Assembly: GCF_012641275.1 (NCBI RefSeq) | Contig: NZ_JABAIA010000001.1 | Span: forward strand, 806,001 to 870,000 | Direction: 5' to 3' | From: Chitinophaga varians | GTDB taxonomy: Bacteria; Bacteroidota; Bacteroidia; Chitinophagales; Chitinophagaceae | Length of the DNA: 64,000 bases | In this document: positions 17,532 to 27,400 of the stretch, in pieces | How positions within the stretch are numbered: position 1 is the first letter of the stretch | Layout: each line of letters begins with the position of its first letter | Made by a program: the position numbers and the translations under genes | Notes under the pieces: model-generated | Told to the model about the DNA's origin: nothing | Database searches by the model: none | Seen by the model: only the letters and a program-made list of their open reading frames with translations

Positions 17532-19223
17532 TCACAACGCTCCCTTTTTCAATTGCTCCACCGCATAACTAGCCGCCCTGGCGGTTAACGACATATACAG
17601 AATGGATGGGCTCTGGTTGCCGGTACTGGTCATGCAGGCACCATCCGTTACAAACACATTCTTACAATGATGCAGCTGGTTCCATTCATTCAGCAGGGAA
17701 GTAGCGGGATCTTTGCCCATGCGTACGCCTCCCATCTCGTGTATGTCCAGTCCCGGCGGCTGATGATTATCCGTCACCGTAATGTTCTTTGCGCCGGCAG
17801 CTGTCAGCATTGCCTTTCCCTGTTCAATAAAATCTTTTACCATTTTATCATCGTTCTCATCATAGTCCACTGCGGTGATCAGTAAAGGAATGCCCCATTG
17901 GTCTTTTTGGTCTTTGCTCAGCCGGACATGGTTACTTTCTTTGGGAATGGTTTCTCCCTGCATATACATATACGCGCCCCATTTCCCCGGCTGACTGACT
18001 GCTTCCTTAAACGCGGCCCCTATCCCCGGAGAGTCATAGCGTTTCTCACGGTAGGCGGCGCTGAAAATCACATATCCGCCTACGAAATCAGTATCCTGCT
18101 GATAAACATTTCTGAAGTTGGGGATAATACATTCCGCTGGTTTCGACACTTTGTAATATTTATCCTCAAAACCGTCAAAGTCTCCGCTCATGCCCGCCCT
18201 GTAGTTATGGAAACAGATATATTTTCCCAGCAGCCCGTTGTCATTGCCCAATCCGTTCGGAAAACGTTTGGAAATGGAATTCAGTAAAATGAGATTGGTA
18301 TTTAAGGCCGATGCATTGAGGAAAATAATTTTTGCGTGGTAGATAACCTCCTCTTTTGTCTGCGCATCGATTACCTTTACGCCGGTAGCTTTGCCGGACT
18401 GCTCATCATAGATGACTGAATGTACCACGGAGAAAGGCCGTATTGTCAGATTACCCGTTTTTTCCGCCCATGGCAATGTGGAGGCATTGGAGCTAAAGTA
18501 GCCGCCAAACGGGCACCCGCGCATACAAAGGTTGCGGCTCAGGCACTGCCGGTGTTGTTCTTTATGGATATCCTGCGGCTGTGTCACCTGTGCCCATCTG
18601 CCGGACACATAATGACGATTGAACTTTTCGGCCACCACATCTTTCAAATGCTGCTCTACGCAATTCAATTCAAACGCTGGCAGGAACTCACCGTCCGGCA
18701 TGGTATCTATCCCTTCCCTGTTGCCGCAAACACCAATGAATTTCTCCACATGGCTGTACCACGGCGCGATGTCTTTATACCCAATGGGCCATTCAATTCC
18801 GTACCCATAGCGATGCGGAGCTGTGAAGTCCATCTCACTCCAACGGGCACACGCTCTTCCCCATGTTAGTGATTTCCCGCCTACCTGGTACCCGCGTATC
18901 CATTCAAAAGGTTTCTCCTGGATGTAAGGATGGTCCGCGTCTTTTACGAAGAAGTGGGCGGTACTGTCGTCATATCCGGCAGCCCTGCTGATGAAGGGAT
19001 TGGCGTCCCGTACCGCTTTTGGCACCGCGCCACGGTATTTAAAATCCCAAACCGGGGTGTTGGCAGTAGGATAATCCTTTACATGCTCTACATTTCTGCC
19101 ACGCTCCAACACCAGTGTTTTGAGCCCTTTTTCACACAGTTCCTTGGCTGCCCATCCTCCGCTGATACCACTGCCTACCACAATAGCATCAAAATGTGCG
19201 GCTGTATTTTTATTATCGGCCAT
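17532..19223 (-). CDS. GMC-family FAD-dependent oxidoreductase
   Basis: The 563-residue protein (ATG at 19223; a TTG extension is possible) is a glucose-methanol-choline oxidoreductase. It has the FAD-binding Rossmann motif GSGISGG (about 17-23), a substrate-domain Cys-rich patch ('CLSRNLCMRGCPFGGY'), and C-terminal catalytic motifs 'DIHEMGGVRMG' with the active-site His and 'VFVTDGACMTSTGNQSPS'. Bacteroidota proteins of this type are often glycoside or sugar 3-dehydrogenases that work with a gluconate-2-dehydrogenase subunit 3, and no such subunit is encoded here. It lies 14 bp behind the ROK gene in the Gfo-NagB-ROK-GMC set, so a sugar or sugar derivative is the probable substrate (inference). 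Confidence 0.88.
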   Translation of the reverse strand: MADNKNTAAHFDAIVVGSGISGGWAAKELCEKGLKTLVLERGRNVEHVKDYPTANTPVWDFKYRGAVPKAVRDANPFISRAAGYDDSTAHFFVKDADHPYIQEKPFEWIRGYQVGGKSLTWGRACARWSEMDFTAPHRYGYGIEWPIGYKDIAPWYSHVEKFIGVCGNREGIDTMPDGEFLPAFELNCVEQHLKDVVAEKFNRHYVSGRWAQVTQPQDIHKEQHRQCLSRNLCMRGCPFGGYFSSNASTLPWAEKTGNLTIRPFSVVHSVIYDEQSGKATGVKVIDAQTKEEVIYHAKIIFLNASALNTNLILLNSISKRFPNGLGNDNGLLGKYICFHNYRAGMSGDFDGFEDKYYKVSKPAECIIPNFRNVYQQDTDFVGGYVIFSAAYREKRYDSPGIGAAFKEAVSQPGKWGAYMYMQGETIPKESNHVRLSKDQKDQWGIPLLITAVDYDENDDKMVKDFIEQGKAMLTAAGAKNITVTDNHQPPGLDIHEMGGVRMGKDPATSLLNEWNQLHHCKNVFVTDGACMTSTGNQSPSILYMSLTARAASYAVEQLKKGAL

Positions 19224-19237
19224 ACACAAAAATTTAT

Positions 19238-20098
19238 TTAGTTATTAACCCGGCTATTCGTCCGTGGCGACAGATGCAGGGCCGCTGCGCCCAACACATT
19301 GCTGCCCGGCAGGACAGACGCTGCTATTTTCAGCTCGGGCACAGAACGCTGAAAGGCAAAGCCACGCACCGTTTCCCACATGCTTCTGGCATAAAAGGAA
19401 AATGCCGCTTTTAGCGCACCGCCAATAACAATACACTCCGTATCCAATACATAGAGGACCAGTTTAATGGCTTCTCCCAGATGCCTGCCAAAATCATCAT
19501 ACATATAAGACGCTTCAATATCTCCCTCCACCGCCCTTCTGTAAACTATCTCCCCCTGCGTCTTGTACACATGCTCAAAAAAACGGCCGCTGACATAGTA
19601 CTCCATATTTTTGTCGAGATAACTGATCATCCCGAATTCTCCCGCCCCTCCGTGTTTTCCGGCCAGCAATCTGCCATTATTGATAATCCCTGCGCCCAGT
19701 CCGGTCCCTATCGTCAACCCGACAACAGATCTGTAAGGCTGCGCAACGCCGAAATGGTACTCTCCCAGGGCAAAACAATTGGCATCGTTTTCTATTTTTA
19801 CGGGTAGGCGGTACCGTTGTTCCAATATCCCACGGAGGTCTGTTTCATTGATAGCCGGGATATTCACCACGTCGTACAATATCCTGCTGACAGGGTCCAC
19901 CAGCCCCGGCACACCAATGCCAATGGCTGTTGTATCGTCATCTATCATTTCATCTATTATCCCGAAAATCTGTTCTGTCACTTCAAGGCGGCTTCCCCGG
20001 GCCTTCAGCGGCCGCGAAACAACCGGCTGAAGAACGCCGTCCCTTACAACGCCGGCGCGTAAGTTGGTGCCGCCGAGGTCAATTCCTATTATCTCCAT
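19238..20098 (-). CDS. ROK-family sugar kinase/regulator-like protein
   Basis: The start is set at MEIIGIDLGGT (20098), which overlaps the nagB-like gene by 20 bp. The 286-residue protein has the ATPase phosphate-1 motif (DLGGTNLRAG, about 7-16), the 'TIGTGLGAGIINNGRLLAGKHGGAGEFG' segment with the ROK substrate and catalytic residues, and the adenosine loop 'CIVIGGAL'. There is no N-terminal helix-turn-helix, so it is a kinase and not a NagC/XylR repressor. The ROK zinc motif CxCGxxGC is absent (the position reads YLDKNMEYYVSG), which is unusual. It probably phosphorylates a hexose or amino sugar released by the upstream genes. Confidence 0.88.
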   Translation of the reverse strand: MEIIGIDLGGTNLRAGVVRDGVLQPVVSRPLKARGSRLEVTEQIFGIIDEMIDDDTTAIGIGVPGLVDPVSRILYDVVNIPAINETDLRGILEQRYRLPVKIENDANCFALGEYHFGVAQPYRSVVGLTIGTGLGAGIINNGRLLAGKHGGAGEFGMISYLDKNMEYYVSGRFFEHVYKTQGEIVYRRAVEGDIEASYMYDDFGRHLGEAIKLVLYVLDTECIVIGGALKAAFSFYARSMWETVRGFAFQRSVPELKIAASVLPGSNVLGAAALHLSPRTNSRVNN

Positions 20099-20834
20099 GT
20101 AAATCCTGATTTGACAGACCGGAAGCAGCATCTTCATCCAAAAAAACAGTCACCGACGGGTGACGCAACAGCAGGCTCGCAGGCAGCTCATTTGTAGCCG
20201 GCTCTCCCAGCATCTTCCGTACAATCCTGGATTTGTGTTTACCGCTCACGATCAAAATGATATGTTTACTTTCCATCAGGGTGCCCATTCCCAAAGTGAT
20301 CCCTTCTTCCAGCTCGAGGTGTTGCGTAAAATATTTCTGCCCCACCAGTTTTGTCACAGGATGCAGCGTTACAATCTGTGCCCGGCCGTCCACTGAACAT
20401 CCGGGCTCGTTCATGGCAATATGCCCGTTCATGCCCACCCCCAGGACAGCTACGTCTATGCCGTTCCGCTCACTGATAAATTGTTCCGCGTCAACGCATT
20501 CTTTGGACAGGTTAGCAGAACGACCGTCAAAAAAACAAATACGTTCGCTGGTCACCTGCAACGGACGAAACAACGTCTTGTCAATGAAATACCGGCAACT
20601 TCCTTCATCACTGCCGTTGAGGCCCACCCACTCGTCCAGCCCCACAAAACTCCAGGCAGACATGTCTTCTTTCCTCTCCTGGTATCTCTCTGACAATACT
20701 TTGTACAATCCTGCCGGCGTATCGCCGGAGGCGGGACATAGCAACGGCTTATCATAACCGGCCATCAACAGCAACAGTTGTTCCGCCGCCTTCGCAGAAA
20801 GGTCGTCATATGTAGGATAAATCCTTATTTCCAT
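20079..20834 (-). CDS. NagB/6-phosphogluconolactonase-family sugar isomerase (glucosamine-6-phosphate deaminase-like)
   Basis: The 251-residue protein has the NagB fold signatures 'PASGDTPAGLYKVL' (phosphate binding), 'FVGLDEWVGL' (catalytic Asp region) and 'LGVGMNGHIAMNEPG' (catalytic His and Glu). It would convert glucosamine-6-phosphate to fructose-6-phosphate and ammonia, or act on a related sugar phosphate. Where E. coli NagB has Asp in GVDGH, this protein has Asn (GMNGH), a variant I also recall in other NagB groups. It starts 10 bp behind the Gfo/Idh gene and overlaps the ROK gene, so the three are translated together. Confidence 0.85.
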   Translation of the reverse strand: MEIRIYPTYDDLSAKAAEQLLLLMAGYDKPLLCPASGDTPAGLYKVLSERYQERKEDMSAWSFVGLDEWVGLNGSDEGSCRYFIDKTLFRPLQVTSERICFFDGRSANLSKECVDAEQFISERNGIDVAVLGVGMNGHIAMNEPGCSVDGRAQIVTLHPVTKLVGQKYFTQHLELEEGITLGMGTLMESKHIILIVSGKHKSRIVRKMLGEPATNELPASLLLRHPSVTVFLDEDAASGLSNQDLHGDNRN

Positions 20835-20844
20835 ATTTTTGTTT

Positions 20845-21939
20845 TTATGATTTGGGAGATGGTTTCAGCCACAAGTCGATAGGCTTCTCCACCCGCTGGT
20901 CAAACGGAAGCATGATTTTTTTGCCTTCCCCGGCAGAAGCATAGGCGGCATAGATAATTTCCAGTACGGCCCGGCCGTCTTTTCCGGTCACCAGCGGTTC
21001 GCGGTCGTGTAACACGCAATCAATAAAGTGCTTCAGTTCCTGCGGGTATCCCTGGTTAAACGCTTCTTCAAAAATACAGAAGCTCCAGCCCACCGTGGTA
21101 TCTGTTTTCTCCATGGCATAGCCATAACCGTTGCGGCTATACGCCAATACCGAATTGCCCACGAACAAATCGGCATAGGCCACGCCCCCTGTTCCGTAAA
21201 TTTCGCTGCGGTCGTCCATGCCGCCGTGTTTGGCCCAGGAGTTTTCCACTACACCGGTGACGCCGTTTTCAAATTCTATGATCACAACAGAATTGTCTTC
21301 TCCTTTTGTTCGTTCTTTATGGAGCACTGTTTTCATAGATGCCATCACGCTCACCGCCTTATTGTTTTTCAGCATCCACCGGAACCAGGCGATGCCATGG
21401 CACCCCATGTCCATCAATACGCCGCCGCCAGACTGATTTACATCGTAAAACCAGTCGGAATGCGGGCCGGAATGTTTCTCCGACTGTTTTAACATATAAA
21501 TCTCCCCTACAGCGCCTTCTTCCACCAATGCACGGGCGCGTTCATATTTGGGCGCAAAACAAAGTTCTTCCGCATACATCAGTTTCACGTTGGCCTTTTC
21601 GCAGGCAGCGATCATTTCATCGGCTTCTTCCAGTGTAACAGCCAGCGGTTTTTCTATAATAATGTGTTTCCCCGCGGCAGCGGCCTTTAAGGTGGCTTCC
21701 TTATGCAGGAAGTTAGGGAGACAGATATCCACCACATCAAAGTCGGCATTGTTGATCAGCTCATCGATAGAAGAGAAGTGCTGCGCGATATGATGTTTGG
21801 CAGCAAAGGCACCGGCTTTTTCGGCATTACGCGCATAAACCGCCACTATTTCCGCTTCCGGCACAAACCGGGCATAACTTTCCATGTGAATATCAGCAAT
21901 AAATCCGGCGCCTAATAAGGCAACTTTTACCTGTTTCAT
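20845..21939 (-). CDS. Gfo/Idh/MocA-family NAD(P)-dependent oxidoreductase
   Basis: The 364-residue protein has an N-terminal Rossmann fold (GAGFIADIH, about 10-18), the signature EKPLAVTLEEAD (about 95-106), and the catalytic segment 'GGGVLMDMGCHGIAWFRWML' with the DxGxH motif (about 172-190). The family oxidises or reduces sugars, inositols and their phosphates. It opens the Gfo-NagB-ROK-GMC block, 112 bp downstream of the GH16 gene. No classic promoter was found in that gap, so read-through from susC is possible. Substrate unknown. Confidence 0.9.
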   Translation of the reverse strand: MKQVKVALLGAGFIADIHMESYARFVPEAEIVAVYARNAEKAGAFAAKHHIAQHFSSIDELINNADFDVVDICLPNFLHKEATLKAAAAGKHIIIEKPLAVTLEEADEMIAACEKANVKLMYAEELCFAPKYERARALVEEGAVGEIYMLKQSEKHSGPHSDWFYDVNQSGGGVLMDMGCHGIAWFRWMLKNNKAVSVMASMKTVLHKERTKGEDNSVVIIEFENGVTGVVENSWAKHGGMDDRSEIYGTGGVAYADLFVGNSVLAYSRNGYGYAMEKTDTTVGWSFCIFEEAFNQGYPQELKHFIDCVLHDREPLVTGKDGRAVLEIIYAAYASAGEGKKIMLPFDQRVEKPIDLWLKPSPKS

Positions 21940-22051
21940 GTGTGGGAGGTTTACTTAAAGATGTTAGTAATTGTATTTGTTCGCAGCCCAATATAACTAT
22001 CCTGGCCTTTTTCTGCAACACTCAGCTAAGCCGCTGCAAGAAACTGCTTAA

Positions 22052-22870
22052 TCACTGGTCCGCCATGTCATACATTCTTACATAATCTATCTGCATCGCA
22101 GCCGGGAACACTGTCTCGTCCACACCTTCCTTACCTCCCCAGTTACCGCCAACAGCCACGTTCAGCAACAGGTAGAACTTTTTATCAAAAGGCCATCCCT
22201 CATGGCCTTTGTGTTCATTGGCCACCTGGTAATACACCTTCCCGTCGAGCAGGAAGGTGATATGGTCCGGTGTCCATTCAACAGCGTACACATGAAATTT
22301 ATCATAAGGATTTTTAATGAAGATGCCCTTTGTTTTCTGTGTGCCGATGATATGATTGTAGGTTTTGCTGTGCAGGCTACCGAAGATACTGTCCTTCATA
22401 TATCCTACATGTTCCATTACATCTATCTCGCCGCTCTCCGGCCATCCGCCATACTCATTTCCTGTAGGCAACATCCAGATGGCAGGCCACAGCCCTCTTC
22501 CTTTGGGGAGTTTGGCCTTCACCTCCAGCTTGCCATATTTCCAGTCCCCTTTATGTTGGGTGGTCATCCTCGCTGAAGTGTATTGATGATCGCCGCTGCC
22601 GGAATTCCTGGCGGTGATGTACAGGTTGCCATTCTCCACTTTGGCGTTATTGGTATCTGCGGCGGTATAAAACTGCAGCTCGTTATTTCCCCAGCCTGAC
22701 TTACCCGTTTGATATCCCCATTTGGTGCTGTCCGGCAGCCCGGTGTAGTTAAATTCATCACTCCAGGTCAATTTCCATTTCTTATGCCGTTTAACCGACT
22801 GCGCCTGTGCTGTGGCCATATAGCAGCATCCCGCCACTATCACTAAAAGACCATAAATACTTTTTTTCAT
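22052..22870 (-). CDS. GH16-family beta-glucanase (laminarinase-like)
   Basis: The 272-residue secreted enzyme (signal peptide about 1-24, ATAQAQ) carries the GH16 catalytic motif ESGEIDVMEHVG with nucleophile E148, assisting D150 and acid/base E153. Also present are 'LTWSDEFNYTGLPD' at the N-terminus and 'WPAIWMLP' before the active site. The extra Met in the motif (ExDxxE form) is that of laminarinase-type GH16 enzymes, which cut beta-1,3- or mixed beta-1,3/1,4-glucans. It lies 21 bp behind susD, so it is part of the polysaccharide utilisation locus and is the best clue to its substrate. Confidence 0.92.
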   Translation of the reverse strand: MKKSIYGLLVIVAGCCYMATAQAQSVKRHKKWKLTWSDEFNYTGLPDSTKWGYQTGKSGWGNNELQFYTAADTNNAKVENGNLYITARNSGSGDHQYTSARMTTQHKGDWKYGKLEVKAKLPKGRGLWPAIWMLPTGNEYGGWPESGEIDVMEHVGYMKDSIFGSLHSKTYNHIIGTQKTKGIFIKNPYDKFHVYAVEWTPDHITFLLDGKVYYQVANEHKGHEGWPFDKKFYLLLNVAVGGNWGGKEGVDETVFPAAMQIDYVRMYDMADQ

Positions 22871-22891
22871 CTGCTTAAATGTCTGTCTGAT

Positions 22892-24427
22892 TTATTTGAG
22901 TCTTGGGTTTACATCTTCCTGTGCCTGCGGGATGGGAATGAACTCACTTTGTCCCTTTACAAAACCTGGCAGCACCGTTGCGGCCTGGTCTGTTCTCACC
23001 AGGTCGTTGAACCTTTCACCCCACCATTCGCAAATCAGTTCTGCATGGCGTTCGTCCAGCACCTGCTGCAATGTTACATTGGAAAGTGATGCCAGCTTCA
23101 CGCGGTTCCTCACCTGGTTCACTGCTGCATCGCCGCTCTGTCCCTTACGGATTTTGGCTTCCGCATTCATGAGCAGCACTTCTGCATAACGCATGATACG
23201 AACGTTATTATTTGCGCCATAATAATCTATCCTGTCAGGCGTCATTTGTGAGCGGGGAGAATAGGCTTTTCCGTTAAAGTATTTCTTCCTGGAAGCGTTG
23301 CCTGAAATGGTATCACCATCAGGTGTAACCGAATAAGTGCCGGGAACTCCGTTGACACCGCAGTACTGGATCGTTGTTTTCAGGCGGATACTGTCGTTAC
23401 GTGAAGTCAGGAAATCCACTGCCTTTTGCGTGGGCACCATCCAACCCGGACCGGTAATGACAGGACTGTAGGTGTTTTCCGGGCCCTGGAAGAAAAAGAA
23501 GTTGCCCCATTCTTCACCGGGGCCACCGGAGATAACGATATCACCGGTAGACTTTCCGAAGTCGGAATATTGCAGTTCCAGGATGGATTCATCACATAAC
23601 TTACCGGGCTTTTTAAACAGCTGGTAATAATCATTAAAGAGTGAGAACTTACCGCTGTTAACGATCTGGTTGGTGCAATCCAGCACCACGTCCCAGTAAG
23701 GGCTACCGTTGTTATTGCCGGCCAGGTCCATGGCCGCTTTCGCCTTTAACATCAGCGCGGTGTATTTGGTCACGGCGCCGATGTGGGTGGCCGCATTGGG
23801 ACGGGCGTCTTCCAGGTTGGCAATACAAAAATCCATTTCAGCAATAACATGTTTTTTCACTTCTTCCACGGTGCTTTTGGTGGCAGCGCCCAGGGTGGTA
23901 GGGTCGTTGCTTTCTATGCCAAGAATAGGGACGGCGCCGTAGGTCCTGCAAAGCCAGAAATGGGCCAGCGCTCTGTAAAAGCGGACTTCCGCCTGATATT
24001 TTGCCAGCAGTTTCATCTTGTCCGCATCGTTGGCCGGGATGTTCTTTCCGAATTTATCCAATTCGGCCAGCGCGCTGTTGGCGCCCAATACTACAGAATA
24101 CATGCTGATCCACATGTCGTTGATGCCCCAGTAGCTTTTTACGGTCACATCACTCTGAAAATTATGGATGGCGTTCTGTCCGGCGTCATCATTGCCCGGC
24201 GCTACGTCATCACTGTGCGAGGAACGGATGGCGACACTGATCCATTTGGCAAAGGTGCCACTGGCAGCTGTTCTGTACACACCAGACACCGGCTGGTACA
24301 TCAGCGATAAATCCGTATAGTCGATATTGGTAGCCTGTGGCTGATTTTCCAGCGGGCGGTCTAAAAACTTGGAACAGCCCGTAGATACAAGTATGATCAG
24401 AAAAAAGATCGATATATAGCTTTTCAT
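22892..24427 (-). CDS. SusD/RagB-family glycan-binding lipoprotein
   Basis: The start is taken at MKSYISIFF (24427), which gives a lipoprotein signal with lipobox VSTGC and 511 residues. Family hallmarks are 'CSKFLDRPLENQPQ', the TPR-like helices ('AEVRFYRALAHFWLCRTYGAVPIL', 'LMLKAKAAMDLAG') and the C-terminal 'VLDERHAELICEWWGERFNDLVR'. It is the partner of the SusC directly upstream and should present beta-glucan fragments to it. Confidence 0.93.
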   Translation of the reverse strand: MKSYISIFFLIILVSTGCSKFLDRPLENQPQATNIDYTDLSLMYQPVSGVYRTAASGTFAKWISVAIRSSHSDDVAPGNDDAGQNAIHNFQSDVTVKSYWGINDMWISMYSVVLGANSALAELDKFGKNIPANDADKMKLLAKYQAEVRFYRALAHFWLCRTYGAVPILGIESNDPTTLGAATKSTVEEVKKHVIAEMDFCIANLEDARPNAATHIGAVTKYTALMLKAKAAMDLAGNNNGSPYWDVVLDCTNQIVNSGKFSLFNDYYQLFKKPGKLCDESILELQYSDFGKSTGDIVISGGPGEEWGNFFFFQGPENTYSPVITGPGWMVPTQKAVDFLTSRNDSIRLKTTIQYCGVNGVPGTYSVTPDGDTISGNASRKKYFNGKAYSPRSQMTPDRIDYYGANNNVRIMRYAEVLLMNAEAKIRKGQSGDAAVNQVRNRVKLASLSNVTLQQVLDERHAELICEWWGERFNDLVRTDQAATVLPGFVKGQSEFIPIPQAQEDVNPRLK

Positions 24428-24489
24428 GTTTTCTTTTTTGTTTGCTGTTACAGGAAACATTTTCGTTTATCCGTTCACGGGAGACATCC

Positions 24490-27400
24490 TTAGAAAGTAG
24501 CCCTGACACCTAAGCTGTAAGTGGAGGAAACGGGATAAACGTTCGCGTCATAACCTGACACCGGGTAACCGCCGCTGGTATTGGTGCCTACTTCAGGCGT
24601 GAAACCATTGTACCGGGTAAACAGGAACGGCCTGTCAGCGGTGGCAAACACTCTCATTCCAACAGGGGATTTTTTGCCCACATTAAAATTGTAACCCAGC
24701 TGGATATTCTGGATACGCAGGTAAGCGCCGCTTTCTACGAAAAAGGAATTGCTGACTTTAAACCAGCCCTGTCCCAGTGCGTACGCAGAAGGGTAGGCGT
24801 TGGTAGAACCCGGGCCGGTCCACAGGCTGCTGGCAAATTTTTCATCCAGGTTCAGCGAGGTGGACGCTTTGTAAAGCCTTCCCCTGTTCAGGTTGAATAT
24901 TTTGTTTCCGGACACGCCCTGGAAAGCGATGCTGAAATCGAACTGCTTATAGGTAAGCCCGATGTTGAAACCATAGGTCATTTTAGGAAGATAGCTTCCC
25001 ATGTTGATACGGTCTTTGTCATCCAGCACACCGTCGCCGTTCTGGTCTTTATATTTAGGGAAACCGGGAAGGATAGGCGACGAAGATGTCTGATTATAAT
25101 GGACAGCTACAGGGTCATTATTAATCTCCTGTTGTGTTTGGTAAACTCCGGTAAATTCGTATCCGTAGAAATAGTTGATCGGTTCACCTACCAATATACG
25201 ATTGGGAAACTCTGCGGTCCACTCAGGGAAGCCGCTGGTAGAGCTGGGGAGCGTTCCTAAATTGGTGACCTTGTTTTTTAAGGTCGACAGATTGGCGCCA
25301 ATGGAATAACCTACCTGACCTATTTTGTCTTTCCAGTTCAGGGCGAAGTCCCAGCCACTGTTCTGCATATCAGCCCAGTTGCCGTAAATAGTGGTGTAAG
25401 TAAAGGGGAATGGACGATAGAAGGCAGCTTTAGTGGTTTTTCTGTTGTAATAGTCGACAGAGCCGCTTAATTTCCCTTTGAACATTTCAAAGTCAACGCC
25501 ACCATCCCACTCTGTCACCACTTCCCAGCTGATGTCTGTAAAGAACCGGTTCACAGAATAGCCCGGCACATACTCCCCGTTGGCGCCGCCGGTGCTGCCG
25601 AATACCGCGGAAGTGCTGTTACCGGTTTTAACGATCGCATAGCCCGCGTTGGCATTTACACCGTCATTACCCAGCTGGCCCCAGCTGCCTCTGAGTTTTA
25701 AGAAATCGAAGATGCGCTGGTCCTTCATAAATGCTTCTTTGCTGAGAACCCATCCCAGGCCTACAGACGGGAAGTATCCCCATTTGGTCTGGTACTTGGA
25801 ACTGCCGTCTGCGCGGAAGGTGGCGGTCAGCAGGTATTTATTGTCAAAGTCGTAGGTAGCGCGGGTAAAATAGGACAGACCTGCATTGCGGGTGCCATTC
25901 TCTCCGTAGTAGGCAGCGCTGGGGGTACCCTGGCCGGCGTACCAGGACTCTTCCACGTTAGGCACATTGTCTGCTTCTGTCCGTGTCTGGCGCCAGCGCT
26001 CTTCCCTGGTTGATTGTCCCAGCAGTACGCTCCAGTGGTGCAGCCCTTTGCTGTCCTTATAGGTCAGCAGGTTGTCCAATATATAATTGGTGGTCCGCTC
26101 CTGGATGGATGTCAGGTGAGATACCGTAGAACCGGCGCCGGGGCCGAGGTTCATCACAGGCCTGTATTTTGTTCCCAGTAAGGAACCGTATATCTGGCTT
26201 AACTGCGACCGGAAAGTGATTTTATTTTCCCAGAAACCTGCTTCTGCATATATGGTCGGTAGCACCTGGAATGCTTTTGACCGGTCATAATTATAATAGG
26301 CGGAGGCCATCGGGTTTTTATCATCAGATCTTCCGATCACCGAAGGGGCGGTGAATTTTACCGGGAAGGCGTTCACGTTGGTGCTGTCATACACCGGGAA
26401 CAACGGGGAGGCCGTATAGGCGTCCAGGAATGCGGAGCTGTTGGGACTGTAGGTGACCGAATTATTAAAGATAGCAGAGAAGCCCACCTTCAGCCAGGGG
26501 AATGCCCGGGCTTCCAGCTGGAGCCGTCCGTTATATCTTTTGAAGTTGTTCAGCGCATTCAGGATACCATCCTGATAAGTATAGTTGAGCCCCATGGAAT
26601 AAGTTATCTTGTCACTTCCTCCCTGGATATCAATTCCATGGTTTGTCAGCAGAGCGCTTTTTCTTAGTATCACATCGTACCAGTCGGTGCTGGTGGTGGG
26701 ATTCAGGCCACTACCCCCGTATTTCTGGGAAGACAACAGCACTGTGCCGGTGTCCGCAACGGAACCTCTTTGCAGGGAAAATGCCGTGTATTGCTGACCG
26801 TTGGCCATTTTCAGGACATGCGTCGGTTTCTGCACACCTACATAGCCATTGTAGGTCACGCGGGTCTTCATATTGGTTTTTCCTTTTTTGGTGGTGATCA
26901 ACACCACGCCGTTGGCCGCACGCACCCCATAGATGGCTGCACCGGACGCATCTTTGAGAATGGACATGTCAGCAATATCGTTGGGATTAAGAAAGCTGAT
27001 GTCATTGACAAACATGCCGTCCACCACATATAATGGATTTTCATTATTAAATGATCCCACCCCTCTGATACGGACGTTCGGGGAACTGCCCGGGGCGCCG
27101 CTGGTGACTACCTGCACGCCGGGGACGCTTCCCTGCAGCGCCTCCATAGGTGAAGCGGTAGTCCGCTTCAGCATGTTTTCCGTATTCACGGTGGTGATCG
27201 GTGCGGTGAGGTCGGCCTTCTTCTGCGTACCATAACCTACTACCACTACTTCTTCCAGCCCGGTGCTGGAAGATTCCAGCTGAATATGTAAAGTAGTACC
27301 GGTGATAGCGACCACCTGGCGCTTAAAACCTACCATCGACACAACAATGGAGTCTGCCCCGGGAGGCACAGAAAGGGTAAAAGCTCCTGCTTCATTGCTG

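Noticed and set aside
20440..20480. Loss of catalytic Asp in the NagB-like protein (GMNGH instead of GVDGH)
   Set aside because: I recall the Asn form in other functional NagB groups, so it is not treated as an inactivating change.
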